Source: an uncultured Acetatifactor sp. (lineage in GTDB: Bacteria; Bacillota; Clostridia; Lachnospirales; Lachnospiraceae). From it: a stretch of DNA of 47,582 nucleotides. Within the stretch, counting starts at the first letter, position 1. Every line of letters begins with the position of its first letter. Below, piece after piece: positions 1-7,791 of this stretch. The stretch lies in assembly GCA_910585015.1 (NCBI GenBank), contig CAJUCT010000004.1, positions 122,423-170,004 on the forward strand, in the 5' to 3' direction. A program made the position numbers and the translations under genes. A model generated the notes under the pieces. That model had not been told where the DNA came from and made no database searches. It saw nothing but the letters and a program-made list of their open reading frames with translations.

Positions 1-2
1 CG

Positions 3-167
3 GATCCTGCAGTGCCAGTGGATTCCGCTCCTACGGATCCTGCAGTGCCAGTGGATTCCGCTCCTACGGATCCTGCAGTGCCAGTGGAGTCTGCTCCTAT
101 AGATCCTGCGGTGCCAGTGGATCCCGCTCCTATAGATCCTGCGGTGTCTGCGAATCCCGATCCTATG
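3..167 (+). repeat. 33-bp in-frame tandem repeat
   Basis: Five consecutive 33-bp units start at 3, 36, 69, 102 and 135, each opening with GATCCTGC. The first two are identical and later ones diverge. They encode the 11-residue repeats of the partial protein, and may continue upstream of the window. Near-identical units are prone to copy-number change. Confidence 0.85.
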
Positions 168-236
168 GACCCTGCGGATTCCGCGCCTATGGCTCCCGCG
201 GAACCAGCGGCTCCCATGGAAAACGGAGAACAATAA
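3..236 (+). CDS. C-terminal end of a Pro/Ala/Asp-rich repeat protein (partial)
   Basis: The frame is open from the first bases of the window and stops at TAA 234-236, so this is the 3' end of a gene that starts upstream; the GTG codons inside it are probably valines, not starts. The visible 77 residues are low-complexity and acidic, built from an 11-residue unit of the type DPAVPVDSAPT that decays toward the C-terminus, which ends MENGEQ. There is no membrane anchor or sortase motif in the visible part. Such a tail suggests a linker, spacer or cell-envelope region, but function cannot be assigned without the N-terminus. Confidence 0.7.
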   Translation, partial: DPAVPVDSAPTDPAVPVDSAPTDPAVPVESAPIDPAVPVDPAPIDPAVSANPDPMDPADSAPMAPAEPAAPMENGEQ

Positions 237-253
237 TGAACATATGCTGAAAA

Positions 254-290
254 GGGCTGCGAGGGGCTTGCTCACCAAGCAGCTTTTTTC
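254..290 (+). terminator. Probable rho-independent terminator of the repeat-protein gene
   Basis: A GCTGC/GCAGC stem with an internal GCTTG/CAAGC pairing is followed directly by TTTTTT, 18 bases after the stop codon at 236. The two stems are alternatives, so the exact fold is uncertain. Confidence 0.55.
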
Positions 291-358
291 GTGGGAAAAG
301 GCAAACGGAGTTAAATCTTTTTAGAGGGAATTAACAGATCGGAAAGAGAGGAATATAG

Positions 359-1390
359 ATGATTATTGATATGCATTGTGATACCGTCAGTGAAATCCGT
401 CATCGCCGAACCGGAAAGGGAGAGGAGTGTGGGCTGCGGGAGAATAAGCTGCATATTGATGCCCGGCGGTTAAAGGAAAACGGTTATCTGCTCCAATGCT
501 TTGCCCTGTTTGTGAGCCTGCGGGGCTGCGGGGCCATTGACGGACAGGGGTTACTGCGGCCGGATAATGCGTGGGCGGATCTGCAAAAGCTGTACCAGAT
601 CTACCAGCAGGAAATGGCCCGGAATACGGATCTGCTGCAACCGGTAACTGATGCCGGGGATCTGGAACAGTGCAGGCAGACAGGAAAGGTGGGGGCAATG
701 CTGACCGTGGAGGAGGGCGGCGTCTGCGGCGGCCGTCCGGAACGTCTGGAGGAACTGTATGCCATGGGCGTCAGGATGTTGACTTTGACATGGAATTTTC
801 CCAATGAACTGGGGCATCCCAATATCAATGCCTTAAACCGTCAACTGGGTTATCGAACTCTGTTTCAGGCGGACGAGGAACACGGTCTGACGGACATGGG
901 ACGGGTCTTTGTGCGGCGGATGGAGGAATTGGGGATGCTGGTAGATGTATCCCATCTGTCCGACAGGGGATTTTGGGATGTGGCGGAGACAGGAACCAGG
1001 CCCTTTGTGGCCAGTCATTCCAATGCCCGGGCGGTGTGTCCTTGTGTACGTAATCTTACGGATGAAATGATCAAAGCCCTGGCACAGCGGGGCGGTGTCA
1101 TGGGACTTAATTTCTGTGCGGATTTTCTGCGGACCATGCCGGAGGGGGAGGAAAACCCCGGCAGGATGGGGGACGTGACGGCCCATGCCCTGCATATTTT
1201 CAGGACAGGGGGCGAGGAATGTCTGGGGCTTGGAAGTGACTTTGACGGTATAGACACCAACGAGGCTCTGCCCGGCGTTCAGGACATGGAGAAACTATGG
1301 GAAGCCCTGAAGCGGAGCGGATTCACAGAGAGGCAGTTGGATAAAATTTTTTACGGCAATGTACTGCGGGTGCTGGGCAATGTGATCTAA
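359..1390 (+). CDS. Membrane dipeptidase (renal dipeptidase family, peptidase M19)
   Basis: This 343-aa protein is the usual length for M19 zinc dipeptidases, which hydrolyse dipeptides (often with a D-residue at the C-terminal position) and belong to the amidohydrolase superfamily. The expected metal ligands are visible: His6 and Asp8 in DMHCDT, Glu118/119 in LTVEEGG, His199 in VDVSHLSD, His220 in VASHSNARA, and Asp294 in GSDFDGI. The ATG has GAGAGGAA upstream. There is no signal peptide, so it is cytoplasmic, as is typical of bacterial members. It is transcribed alone toward the convergent HAD phosphatase gene. A role in peptide or cell-wall dipeptide recycling is inferred from the family. 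Confidence 0.93.
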   Translation: MIIDMHCDTVSEIRHRRTGKGEECGLRENKLHIDARRLKENGYLLQCFALFVSLRGCGAIDGQGLLRPDNAWADLQKLYQIYQQEMARNTDLLQPVTDAGDLEQCRQTGKVGAMLTVEEGGVCGGRPERLEELYAMGVRMLTLTWNFPNELGHPNINALNRQLGYRTLFQADEEHGLTDMGRVFVRRMEELGMLVDVSHLSDRGFWDVAETGTRPFVASHSNARAVCPCVRNLTDEMIKALAQRGGVMGLNFCADFLRTMPEGEENPGRMGDVTAHALHIFRTGGEECLGLGSDFDGIDTNEALPGVQDMEKLWEALKRSGFTERQLDKIFYGNVLRVLGNVI

Positions 1391-1459
1391 GGAATTGTCC
1401 AGTATCAACTTGTGTATTTGACTTGTCTAAATCCGCACAAGTTATTTTCGGACAGTTCC
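1391..1459. terminator. Hairpin between convergent genes, possible bidirectional terminator
   Basis: An outer stem pairs 1391-1400 with 1450-1459 (10 bp, one G-U), and an inner perfect 8-bp stem pairs AACTTGTG at 1407-1414 with CACAAGTT at 1436-1443. It fills the gap between two convergent genes. There is no long T-run, so termination strength is uncertain. Confidence 0.45.
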
Positions 1460-2262
1460 TAACTCTGGCGGCAGGCATCCAGCAGTTCCTGTATATCGGA
1501 AAAAGCGTATGTGGGTTTGTATTGGGTATGGGCCACCTCTTCGGGGGTGGCTTCCCCGGTGTAGAGGACACAGGTGTCTACCTTGGAGTTGATGCCGCAG
1601 GCGATATCCGTGTAGAGCCGATCCCCCACCACCAGAGTCTGGTCGTCTCTAAAGCCGCTGTCGGCCTGGCACAGGGATACCACCTTGGGGTTGGGCTTGC
1701 CCAGATACCGGGGGGTTTGGCCGGTGGAGGCGGTGAGCATCTGACAGATGGCGCCGCAGTCCGGAATAAAGCCAAAGTCCACAGGGCAGCACAGATCCGG
1801 GTTGGTGGCGTAGAAGGGTATATCCATTGTAGACAGTAGCTTGCAGGTATTGACCAGCTTCTGATAAGTCAGTTCATCATCGTATGCCGCCACAACGCAC
1901 TGTACATTGGCATCCGGACTCTCGGTGATGTACAGCCCGGCGCTGCGCAGTGAAGCGATATAGGAGGCGGTGCCCAGCACAAAGATTTTATCCCAGGCGT
2001 GATGCTGCCGCAGATGGCGCATAGTCATATAACCGGAGGTGATGAATTGCTCCCTGCTGGTCTCCAGGCCGAAAACATCCCGGAATTTTTTAACGTAGTC
2101 CGCACTGCTCTTGGTGGAATTGTTGGTAATATAGTATGCTTTTCCCCCAATGGACTGGATGTAATCTAACATAGGACGGGTGCCGGGATACAATGTATCC
2201 CCCACGGCGATGGTGCCGTCGATATCAAAGAGAAATAATTTTTTTGCCGAAAGTGGTGTCAT
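1459..2262 (-). CDS. HAD-superfamily (subfamily IIA, NagD-like) sugar phosphatase
   Basis: The gene is read leftward from ATG at 2262, preceded by AGGAAAAGG; the open frame extends further upstream but that part overlaps the next gene's promoter and coding region. The 267-aa product has the HAD nucleophile motif LFDIDGT (Asp13, Asp15), the motif II threonine in YITNNST, a GKPNPKV lysine motif and the VVGDRLYTDI acidic motif. The cap between motifs II and III is of the C2 type seen in NagD, AraL and p-nitrophenyl phosphatases. These hydrolyse small phosphates such as sugar phosphates or nucleotides; the substrate cannot be deduced. Confidence 0.92.
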   Translation of the reverse strand: MTPLSAKKLFLFDIDGTIAVGDTLYPGTRPMLDYIQSIGGKAYYITNNSTKSSADYVKKFRDVFGLETSREQFITSGYMTMRHLRQHHAWDKIFVLGTASYIASLRSAGLYITESPDANVQCVVAAYDDELTYQKLVNTCKLLSTMDIPFYATNPDLCCPVDFGFIPDCGAICQMLTASTGQTPRYLGKPNPKVVSLCQADSGFRDDQTLVVGDRLYTDIACGINSKVDTCVLYTGEATPEEVAHTQYKPTYAFSDIQELLDACRQS

Positions 2263-2359
2263 ATGGTTTATCCTTTTCCTGATTTGCTGCTCCAATCTTA
2301 TCATAAGTATTTGGGAGTTGCAAGCCAGATGTAAAGATTCATTCTTTAACAGTTCCTTA

Positions 2360-2388
2360 TTGTGAAACGGAAGAGCCGGGGGTATAAT
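2360..2388 (+). promoter_or_regulatory. Sigma-A type promoter for the YczE-like gene
   Basis: The -35 TTGTGA (2360-2365) and -10 TATAAT (2383-2388) are separated by 17 bp. They lie 40 bp before the ATG at 2428 and point away from the divergent HAD gene. Confidence 0.75.
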
Positions 2389-2427
2389 GGAATCAGAAAT
2401 GACTGAAAAGACCAAGGAGGAACTTTC

Positions 2428-3063
2428 ATGAAACTGACCTGTTTTGCCAGGCCGTCCAAATTCTGGACCCGGCTGGTCATGATGATAATCGGAGTAACTG
2501 TACAGGGTTTCGGCTTGTCTCTGCTGATCCGGCTGGCACTGGGCACGGACCCCTGCTCCTGCCTGACCCAGGGCGTGATCAATTATGTGCCCATTAGTTT
2601 TGGCACGGCCCAGCTGCTGTGCCATCTGGTGACATTCGTATTTGTGCTGCGATTTGACATGAGCTATATCGGCTTTGGCACTATCGGAAACATGGTGTTT
2701 TTGGGATACATAGCGGATTTTTTTGGATGGATATGGGACGGTGTGCTGCCCCAGGGCTTTTTTTCTTCCCAGGCGGTGCGCTGGGGGCTGCTGGTACCGG
2801 TGTTGATCGTGTTCATTCTGGGGGCGGCCACCTATATGACGGCGGGGCTGGGTTCCTCCCCCTACGACGCCATGCCCTTTATCATTTCCCACAAATGTAA
2901 AAAGATCCCGTTTAAGGCCATCCGCATGATCTGGGATATCTCCTTTATGGCGGCGGGTTTCGCGCTGGGCGGGGATGTGGGCATTGTGACGCTGGGAGTG
3001 GCCTTTTTCCTGGGACCGGTGATTTCGTTTATGCAGAAGAAGCTGGCAGTGCTGTTAAAATGA
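2428..3063 (+). CDS. YczE/YitT-type integral membrane protein
   Basis: The 211-aa product has about five hydrophobic segments with small connecting loops, and no signal peptide. The pattern of an early GxGLSLLIRLALGTDPCSCLTQG stretch and a later related GLGSSPYDAMPF stretch (an internal duplication with aligned Asp and Pro) is characteristic of the YczE/YyaS/YitT membrane-protein group. Function in this group is mostly unknown; some members are linked to transport or antibiotic export. AAGGAGGAA precedes the ATG. The stop at 3061-3063 is 15 bases before the ABC-transporter start, so both genes are probably one transcript from the promoter at 2360. Confidence 0.8.
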   Translation: MKLTCFARPSKFWTRLVMMIIGVTVQGFGLSLLIRLALGTDPCSCLTQGVINYVPISFGTAQLLCHLVTFVFVLRFDMSYIGFGTIGNMVFLGYIADFFGWIWDGVLPQGFFSSQAVRWGLLVPVLIVFILGAATYMTAGLGSSPYDAMPFIISHKCKKIPFKAIRMIWDISFMAAGFALGGDVGIVTLGVAFFLGPVISFMQKKLAVLLK

Positions 3064-3078
3064 TTGCGGGAGGAAATT

Positions 3079-4839
3079 ATGGGAGAGAGAAAATACAAAT
3101 CATCTGTACTGATCAAACGGTTTTTACCTTATTATAGGCCCCATGTGAAGGTGCTTTGTCTGGATCTGCTGTGTGCGGCCCTGACCACCATCTGCGAGAT
3201 TGTACTGCCCTTGATTATTCGGCATATCACCAACCAGGCCATGGAGGATCTGGCGCTGCTGACGGCGCGCACCGTGGGAGGGCTGGGGCTGCTGTACCTG
3301 GTGCTGCGGCTGATTGACGCCGCTGCCTATTACTATATGGCTTACACAGGCCATGTGATGGGGGTGGATATGGAGACGGACATGCGCCGTGATGCTTATG
3401 GACACTTGCAGAAGCTGTCCAACACCTATTACAACAACACCAAGGTGGGGCAGATCATGGGGCGGATTACCAATGACCTGTTTGATGTGACGGAGTTTGC
3501 CCACCACTGTCCGGAGGAATTTTTTATCGCCGGGATCAAGGGAGTGGCCTCCTTTATAATCCTGTGTACCATCAATGTGCCGCTGACCCTGATTATCTTC
3601 TGTGTCATCCCGGTGATGGTGGTGGTCTGCAGCAAGATCAATTTCAGGCTGCGGGCGCTGTTCCGCCAGCAGCGGCAGCAGGTGGGAGAACTGAACGCCC
3701 GGATTGAGGACAGCCTGCTGGGCCAGAAGGTGGTAAAGGCTTTCGCCAATGAGCATGTGGAGAATGCCAAGTTTGAGCAGGACAACCAGAAATTCTACCG
3801 GATTAAGAAGCGCAGCTACCGTTTTATGGGTATTTTTCAGTGTTCCACCAGACTGTTTGACGGCCTGATGTACCTGGTGACCATTGTGGCGGGAGGGCTT
3901 TTCGTTATACAGGGTTCTATCCGGCCCAGCGATTTGGTGGCTTATGTGATGTATGTGTCCACCTTTATCGCCACTGTGCGCCGGATAATTGAATTTGCCG
4001 AGCAGTTCCAGCGGGGCATGACGGGGATCGAGCGTTTTCTGGAGATCATGGATGCGGATATTGAGATTTTTGACGAGCCGGGGGCGGTGGATCTGGAGGA
4101 GCCCAAGGGACATATCGTGTTTGAAAATGTGAGTTTTGAGTATCCCGACGACCATAACCAGGTGTTCCGCAATCTGAATCTAAGCATCAGCCCCGGGGAG
4201 AAGGTAGCCCTGGTAGGCCCCTCCGGCGGCGGCAAGACCACGCTGTGCAACCTGATTCCCCGGTTTTATGACGTGACGGCGGGGGAGATCTATCTGGATG
4301 GGAAAAATATCAGGGAACTGACCTTGAAGAGCCTGCGCCGAAGCATTGGCGTGGTTCAGCAGGAGGTGTATCTGTTCTCCGGAACTGTCTATGAGAATAT
4401 CGTTTACGGGCGCATGGACGCGTCCCGTCAGGAGGTGGAGGACGCGGCTCGGCGCGCGGGAGCCCATGAATTTATCATGGGACTGAAGGACGGATATGAC
4501 ACTTATATCGGCGAGCGGGGCGTGAAGCTCTCCGGCGGGCAGAAGCAGCGCATCAGTATCGCCCGGATGTTTTTGAAAGACGCTCCTATCATTATCTTGG
4601 ACGAAGCTACCTCGGCGCTGGACAATGAGAGTGAATACGAGGTGGCCAAATCTCTGGCGGCGCTGTCCGAAGGCCGTACCACGCTGACGGTGGCCCACAG
4701 GCTGTCCACAATCCGGGGCAGCGACCGAATTCTGGTGCTGACAGAGGAGGGGATCACCGAGGAAGGCAACCACGATCAGCTGATGGCTCTGAAGGGGATC
4801 TATTATCATCTGTACCAGATGGCCAACGAGATGAAATAA
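3079..4839 (+). CDS. ABC transporter, fused permease and ATPase (MdlB/MsbA-like exporter half)
   Basis: The 586-aa product has an N-terminal six-helix exporter domain (about residues 15-320) and a C-terminal nucleotide-binding domain with Walker A GPSGGGKTT (about 379-387), signature LSGGQKQR (about 484), Walker B IIILDEATSALD (about 504) and the H-loop TVAHRLST (about 538). All catalytic residues are present. ATG 3079 is chosen because GGGAGGAAATT stands directly before it; an in-frame TTG at 3064 lacks that spacing. As a half-transporter it should dimerise; no second half-transporter is adjacent, so a homodimer is likely. The cargo (lipid, drug or peptide) is not deducible. Confidence 0.95.
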   Translation: MGERKYKSSVLIKRFLPYYRPHVKVLCLDLLCAALTTICEIVLPLIIRHITNQAMEDLALLTARTVGGLGLLYLVLRLIDAAAYYYMAYTGHVMGVDMETDMRRDAYGHLQKLSNTYYNNTKVGQIMGRITNDLFDVTEFAHHCPEEFFIAGIKGVASFIILCTINVPLTLIIFCVIPVMVVVCSKINFRLRALFRQQRQQVGELNARIEDSLLGQKVVKAFANEHVENAKFEQDNQKFYRIKKRSYRFMGIFQCSTRLFDGLMYLVTIVAGGLFVIQGSIRPSDLVAYVMYVSTFIATVRRIIEFAEQFQRGMTGIERFLEIMDADIEIFDEPGAVDLEEPKGHIVFENVSFEYPDDHNQVFRNLNLSISPGEKVALVGPSGGGKTTLCNLIPRFYDVTAGEIYLDGKNIRELTLKSLRRSIGVVQQEVYLFSGTVYENIVYGRMDASRQEVEDAARRAGAHEFIMGLKDGYDTYIGERGVKLSGGQKQRISIARMFLKDAPIIILDEATSALDNESEYEVAKSLAALSEGRTTLTVAHRLSTIRGSDRILVLTEEGITEEGNHDQLMALKGIYYHLYQMANEMK

Positions 4840-4851
4840 GAACGCAAGGGT

Positions 4852-6390
4852 TTATTTCTCCACAAATACAGCGGTGCCTCCGGCAATGTGCAGGGTATTG
4901 TCCCTTATCTCGGCGGCATTGCCCACTTTATACAGGATTGCGCCGCTTGTATCAGGAATAGCGGCTCCCTCCCGGGAGGGGTTGATTACCACCCGGATGC
5001 GCTGACTGCCGGATGTCCGCTCATAGACAAGAGGACAGCCGTCTTGCAGAAAGGTGATGCTGCCTCTGCTTTGCAGGGCGGGGTGTTTTTGTCTGAAAGC
5101 GATAAGTCTCTTGACCTCGCTTCGCAGGGAACAGATATCTGCGGACTGGCTCTCGGCGTTGGGGCGGTCCTCGCTCTCATCCTGGGGAATGTACAGCTTT
5201 TCCTTACATGCGGAGGAAAAGCCTGCGTTCAGTCCCTTGTTCCACTGCATGGGGCTGCGGGAGCCGGTTCTGCCGTACCCGCCCTCCACGGAAACCAGAT
5301 TCTCCACATAGCGCATCCCGATTTCATCTCCGTAATAGATGAAGGGCGCCCCCGGCATGGAGAGCAGGAAAGCAAAGGAAATCTTCATCTCCTCCGGGTC
5401 CAGTCGGCGGGCCAATCTGTCCATATCATGGTTCCCGGAGGGGATGCAGATCAGGCCCCGGTCGCCGACTTTTTCATAGTTTTCCCGGTAGGCAGCCACA
5501 AATTCTTTGGCGCTGCCTTTTCCCCTTCTGGAAAAATACGGTTCGTCACAGCGGAACAGGTCATTGTAGTGGGAAGGGCCGAAGTGCAGCAGGAAGTCCA
5601 TGTGGAAGCCCCCCACCAGAGATTTATCAGGCTCGCCCCACTCGGAAACCATGGCTGCCTTGGGAAACTCCTTATCCAGGAATTGGCGGATATCCTGCCA
5701 CAGGGCGATAGTGCCCTTCCCCTCCTCGTCATGTTTCACCAGTGATCCGGCCATGTCCACCCTAAAGCCGTCACAGCCTGCCTTCAGCCAGAAGCGCATA
5801 ATATCCTTGAGGGCTTCACGGGTTGCCAGGGGGCCTTCTGCGTCCATGGCCTGCTGCCACTTGCAGTCGGGGGCAGGGCGGTAGAAGCCGTAGTTGAGGG
5901 AGGGCTGGTGAGAGAAAAAGTTCACTGCGCAGGATCCGTCTCTGTCAGAGATTCCACGGATGCAGCCCATTTCCTGGGGCTCCGCCCACACGCTGTCCGT
6001 CCAGATATAGCGGTCCGTGTATTCATTTTTCTCCGCTTTCATGGATTCCCGGAACCATGGGTGGGTCACTGCGGTGTGTCCCGGCACAAGGTCCAGAAGC
6101 ACATGCATGTCTCGCCTGTGAGCCTCCTGAAACAGATTGACCAAGTCCTCGTTGGTGCCGTATCTGGGGGCTACGGTATAATAGTCCTCCACATCATAGC
6201 CGGCGTCCCCAAAGGGGGACTGGAAACAGGGATTGAGCCAGAGCGCCGTGCAGCCCAGATCTTTGATGTAGTCCAGTTTCCGTGTGATTCCGTTGATATC
6301 TCCGATACCGTCGGCGTTGGTGTCGTAAAAGGACTGGGGGTAGATCTCATAGAATATAGCCTTGTCCAGCCATATTGGTCCATTGTCCAT
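4852..6390 (-). CDS. GH13 alpha-glucosidase/alpha-amylase family enzyme
   Basis: The 512-aa product begins with the GH13 entry IFYEIYPQSFYDTNADGIGD and carries the conserved regions: GYDVEDYY, DLVPGHT, the nucleophile Asp212 in GFRVDMAG, the acid/base Glu250 in VSEWGEPD, and His321-Asp322 in SGNHDMDR. The calcium-like motif DTNADGIGD near residues 23-31 and the lack of a signal peptide suggest an intracellular oligosaccharide hydrolase of the oligo-1,6-glucosidase/trehalose-6-phosphate hydrolase type. VSEWGEP rather than GEMxG, and an altered DLVPGHT (instead of DLVxNHT), make exact specificity uncertain. It converges on the ABC gene with only 12 bases between stops. AGGAGGAAAA precedes the start. 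Confidence 0.9.
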   Translation of the reverse strand: MDNGPIWLDKAIFYEIYPQSFYDTNADGIGDINGITRKLDYIKDLGCTALWLNPCFQSPFGDAGYDVEDYYTVAPRYGTNEDLVNLFQEAHRRDMHVLLDLVPGHTAVTHPWFRESMKAEKNEYTDRYIWTDSVWAEPQEMGCIRGISDRDGSCAVNFFSHQPSLNYGFYRPAPDCKWQQAMDAEGPLATREALKDIMRFWLKAGCDGFRVDMAGSLVKHDEEGKGTIALWQDIRQFLDKEFPKAAMVSEWGEPDKSLVGGFHMDFLLHFGPSHYNDLFRCDEPYFSRRGKGSAKEFVAAYRENYEKVGDRGLICIPSGNHDMDRLARRLDPEEMKISFAFLLSMPGAPFIYYGDEIGMRYVENLVSVEGGYGRTGSRSPMQWNKGLNAGFSSACKEKLYIPQDESEDRPNAESQSADICSLRSEVKRLIAFRQKHPALQSRGSITFLQDGCPLVYERTSGSQRIRVVINPSREGAAIPDTSGAILYKVGNAAEIRDNTLHIAGGTAVFVEK

Positions 6391-6513
6391 TATGTTTTCC
6401 TCCTTTATAAATCGCTGCGCAACTCCTCCGTCATTGTGAGATTTTGCGTATTCGTTAAAGTTCTTATAAATATGATAATACTATTCACATAAAGCAAAAG
6501 CAAGTGGTTTTCG

Positions 6514-6542
6514 TTGACATAGAGTTGCGGAGATGATACACT
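6514..6542 (+). promoter_or_regulatory. Strong promoter in front of the chemotaxis-receptor fragment
   Basis: A perfect -35 TTGACA (6514-6519), 17-bp spacer and -10 TACACT (6537-6542) with an extended TG at 6534-6535 lie 37 bp before the ATG at 6580. Confidence 0.7.
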
Positions 6543-6579
6543 AAGTACAGTTACATACGTTTTCAGATGGGGGAGTATT

Positions 6580-6909
6580 ATGGGTACAGCGAAAGAGAAG
6601 TTTACTGGAAAGCAGCAGAAAAAGGCAGTGAAGCATTCCGGTCCCCGCAGGAAGCCAACCACAGAAGAGGGCAGGGGGGCAGGCCGTAGACTATCTCCCA
6701 ACAGCCTGATGGTAAAAATGATAGGCGCTTTTGTAATTCTGATTATCATGATCTTCCTGGTGGGCACGGTTTCCTACTCGGTGGCCAAGAATGTGGTCAG
6801 CGAGTAGGTGAAGGAGTCATTGGCAGAGACGGTTTCCGCCAAAGGAAGCTATCTGGAAGAGAAGGCAAGGCAGATGGAGCAGGCTGTGAGCCAGTTGAAG
6901 GTGGAGTAA
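6580..6909 (+). pseudogene. Truncated methyl-accepting chemotaxis protein (N-terminal remnant)
   Basis: The ATG frame encodes 75 residues: a basic cytoplasmic stretch, then a transmembrane segment MIGAFVILIIMIFLVGTVSY, then AKNVVSE and a TAG at 6805-6807. Reading through the TAG, the same frame continues with a helical, receptor-like sequence (KESLAETVSAKGSYLEEKAR and onward) until TAA at 6907-6909. This matches the start of an MCP: first membrane helix plus the beginning of the extracellular sensor. The sensor, second membrane helix, HAMP and signalling domains are absent. It is read as a decayed gene; a short membrane peptide of 75 aa could still be made. Confidence 0.65.
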
Positions 6910-6927
6910 ATTTATACTTATGGTATA

Positions 6928-6956
6928 ATGACAAATTTGCCAAAATATGCTATAGT
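6928..6956 (+). promoter_or_regulatory. Promoter of the unassigned RNA
   Basis: -35 ATGACA (6928-6933) and -10 TATAGT (6951-6956) each match consensus at five of six bases with exactly 17 bp between. No long credible coding region follows before the terminator at 7204-7237. Confidence 0.65.
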
Positions 6957-6962
6957 AGGTGC

Positions 6963-7237
6963 AGAATAGAAATAGATTATATTAAAAAGGCGGTCCGAAG
7001 ATGGGCCGGCCGGAAAGGATAAAGGCCATGTTAAGCAGATGTTTCATTCCAGGATACCCGAAACACGCAAGTTTCAAAGCGCTGAGAATATATCAGAGCT
7101 TTCATTTGCTATGCTTTTACAGGATAGAGCGAGAAGGGAAACGGCTGCAGAGCCTGGCCGGATGAGGTTTCGGGAGAGCCCGGAATGGATGCGTAGATGT
7201 GATAACCGCTTATCTTGTAGGAGATAGGCGGTTTTTT
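6963..7237 (+). ncRNA. Candidate structured non-coding RNA, about 275 nt
   Basis: The segment lies between a good promoter (6928-6956) and a strong terminator (7204-7237). It is rich in short complementary blocks: GGGCCGGCC/GGCC near 7003-7026, GAAAC/GTTTC near 7060-7077, and CCGGATGAGG with GAGAGCCCGG in the 3' third. The only frame of any length (7039-7227) has no ribosome binding site and runs into the terminator, so it is probably not coding. I looked for tmRNA, RNase P, SRP and T-box hallmarks and did not find them. It could belong to a known Firmicutes class such as raiA-type or 6S RNA, which I cannot confirm by eye. The start is inferred from the promoter. Confidence 0.5.
7204..7237 (+). 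terminator. Strong rho-independent terminator
   Basis: AACCGCTTATCT pairs with AGATAGGCGGTT around a short loop and is followed by TTTTTT. It closes the candidate RNA. Confidence 0.85.
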
Positions 7238-7380
7238 AGTTTGCGGCGATTGCGGAACTCAAGACAGCAAGAGTCCGGACAGTGCCTGGAATAAGCACTG
7301 GCCGCAGTATGGACAGAACTTATTCCACCGGGAGAGGTACTGGCAGGGCGATGGCGGAACTTAAAATAAGGAGGTTTAAA

Positions 7381-7632
7381 ATGAGACAGATACCTGCCAT
7401 CGACATGGTGGCAACAGGACAAAACATCATAAGGCTGCGGGATGCAAGGGGGTTGACGGTCAGGGATTTGCAGGAGATCTTTGGATTTGCCACGCCCCAG
7501 GCCATATACAAGTGGCAGCATGGCACGGCATTGCCCACGGTGGATAACCTGCTGGTACTGGCGGCAGTGTTTGATGTTCATATAGAAGAAATCCTGGCGG
7601 TGCGCCAGATACAGGCGGCGGCCAGTGCTTAA
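7381..7632 (+). CDS. Small Xre-type helix-turn-helix protein
   Basis: AAGGAGG stands 6 bases before ATG 7381, so this start is preferred over longer frames. The 83-aa protein is almost entirely one Xre/Cro-like HTH: GQNIIRLRDARGLTVRDLQE, FATPQAIYKWQHGTALP, and LLVLAAVFDVHIEEIL, the standard five-helix layout. The recognition helix region is PQAIYKWQ. There is no effector domain. It stands alone between the RNA terminator and a hairpin terminator at 7641, so it is monocistronic or read from upstream. Target genes are unknown. Confidence 0.85.
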   Translation: MRQIPAIDMVATGQNIIRLRDARGLTVRDLQEIFGFATPQAIYKWQHGTALPTVDNLLVLAAVFDVHIEEILAVRQIQAAASA

Positions 7633-7640
7633 GGCAGCGA

Positions 7641-7688
7641 GGCTGTGAAAAAAGCCCTTTGGGGCGCTTTCGGGACTTTTTCACAGCC
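7641..7688 (+). terminator. Inverted-repeat terminator after the Xre gene
   Basis: GGCTGTGAAAAA (7641-7652) and TTTTTCACAGCC (7677-7688) form a perfect 12-bp stem, with a second small stem AAGCCC/GGGGC-type pairing inside the loop. It is located 8 bases after the stop codon. The A/T tract inside the stem supplies U-rich RNA on either strand. Confidence 0.7.
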
Positions 7689-7709
7689 ACACAATGCCGC
7701 AAGGCGTAG

Positions 7710-7781
7710 GCAGTCGTAGTTCAATGGCAGAATGGCAGACTTTTAATCTGTAAGATGAGGGTTCAAATCCCTCCGGCTGTA
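7710..7781 (+). tRNA. tRNA-Lys (anticodon TTT)
   Basis: All four arms can be drawn. The acceptor GCAGTCG (7710-7716) pairs with CGGCTGT (7774-7780) with G-U at the first pair and one internal T-G. The anticodon stem GCAGA/TCTGT holds the loop CTTTTAA with anticodon TTT at 7742-7744. The T arm is GAGGG-TTCAAAT-CCCTC, and the discriminator is A7781. CCA is not encoded. The D arm GTAGTTCAATGGCAGAAT looks more like a tRNA-Gly D arm than a usual tRNA-Lys, and the 1-72 wobble pair is unusual. It may be a divergent second lysine tRNA. Confidence 0.85.
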
Positions 7782-7791
7782 TTTTCCTGTA

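Noticed and set aside
2263..2892. N-terminal extension of the HAD phosphatase frame (to give 477 aa)
   Set aside because: It covers the promoter and coding region of the rightward YczE-like gene; ATG 2262 has a ribosome site and gives the family's normal length.
7039..7227. 62-aa reading frame
   Set aside because: No ribosome site, runs into a terminator stem, and lies within the proposed RNA gene.
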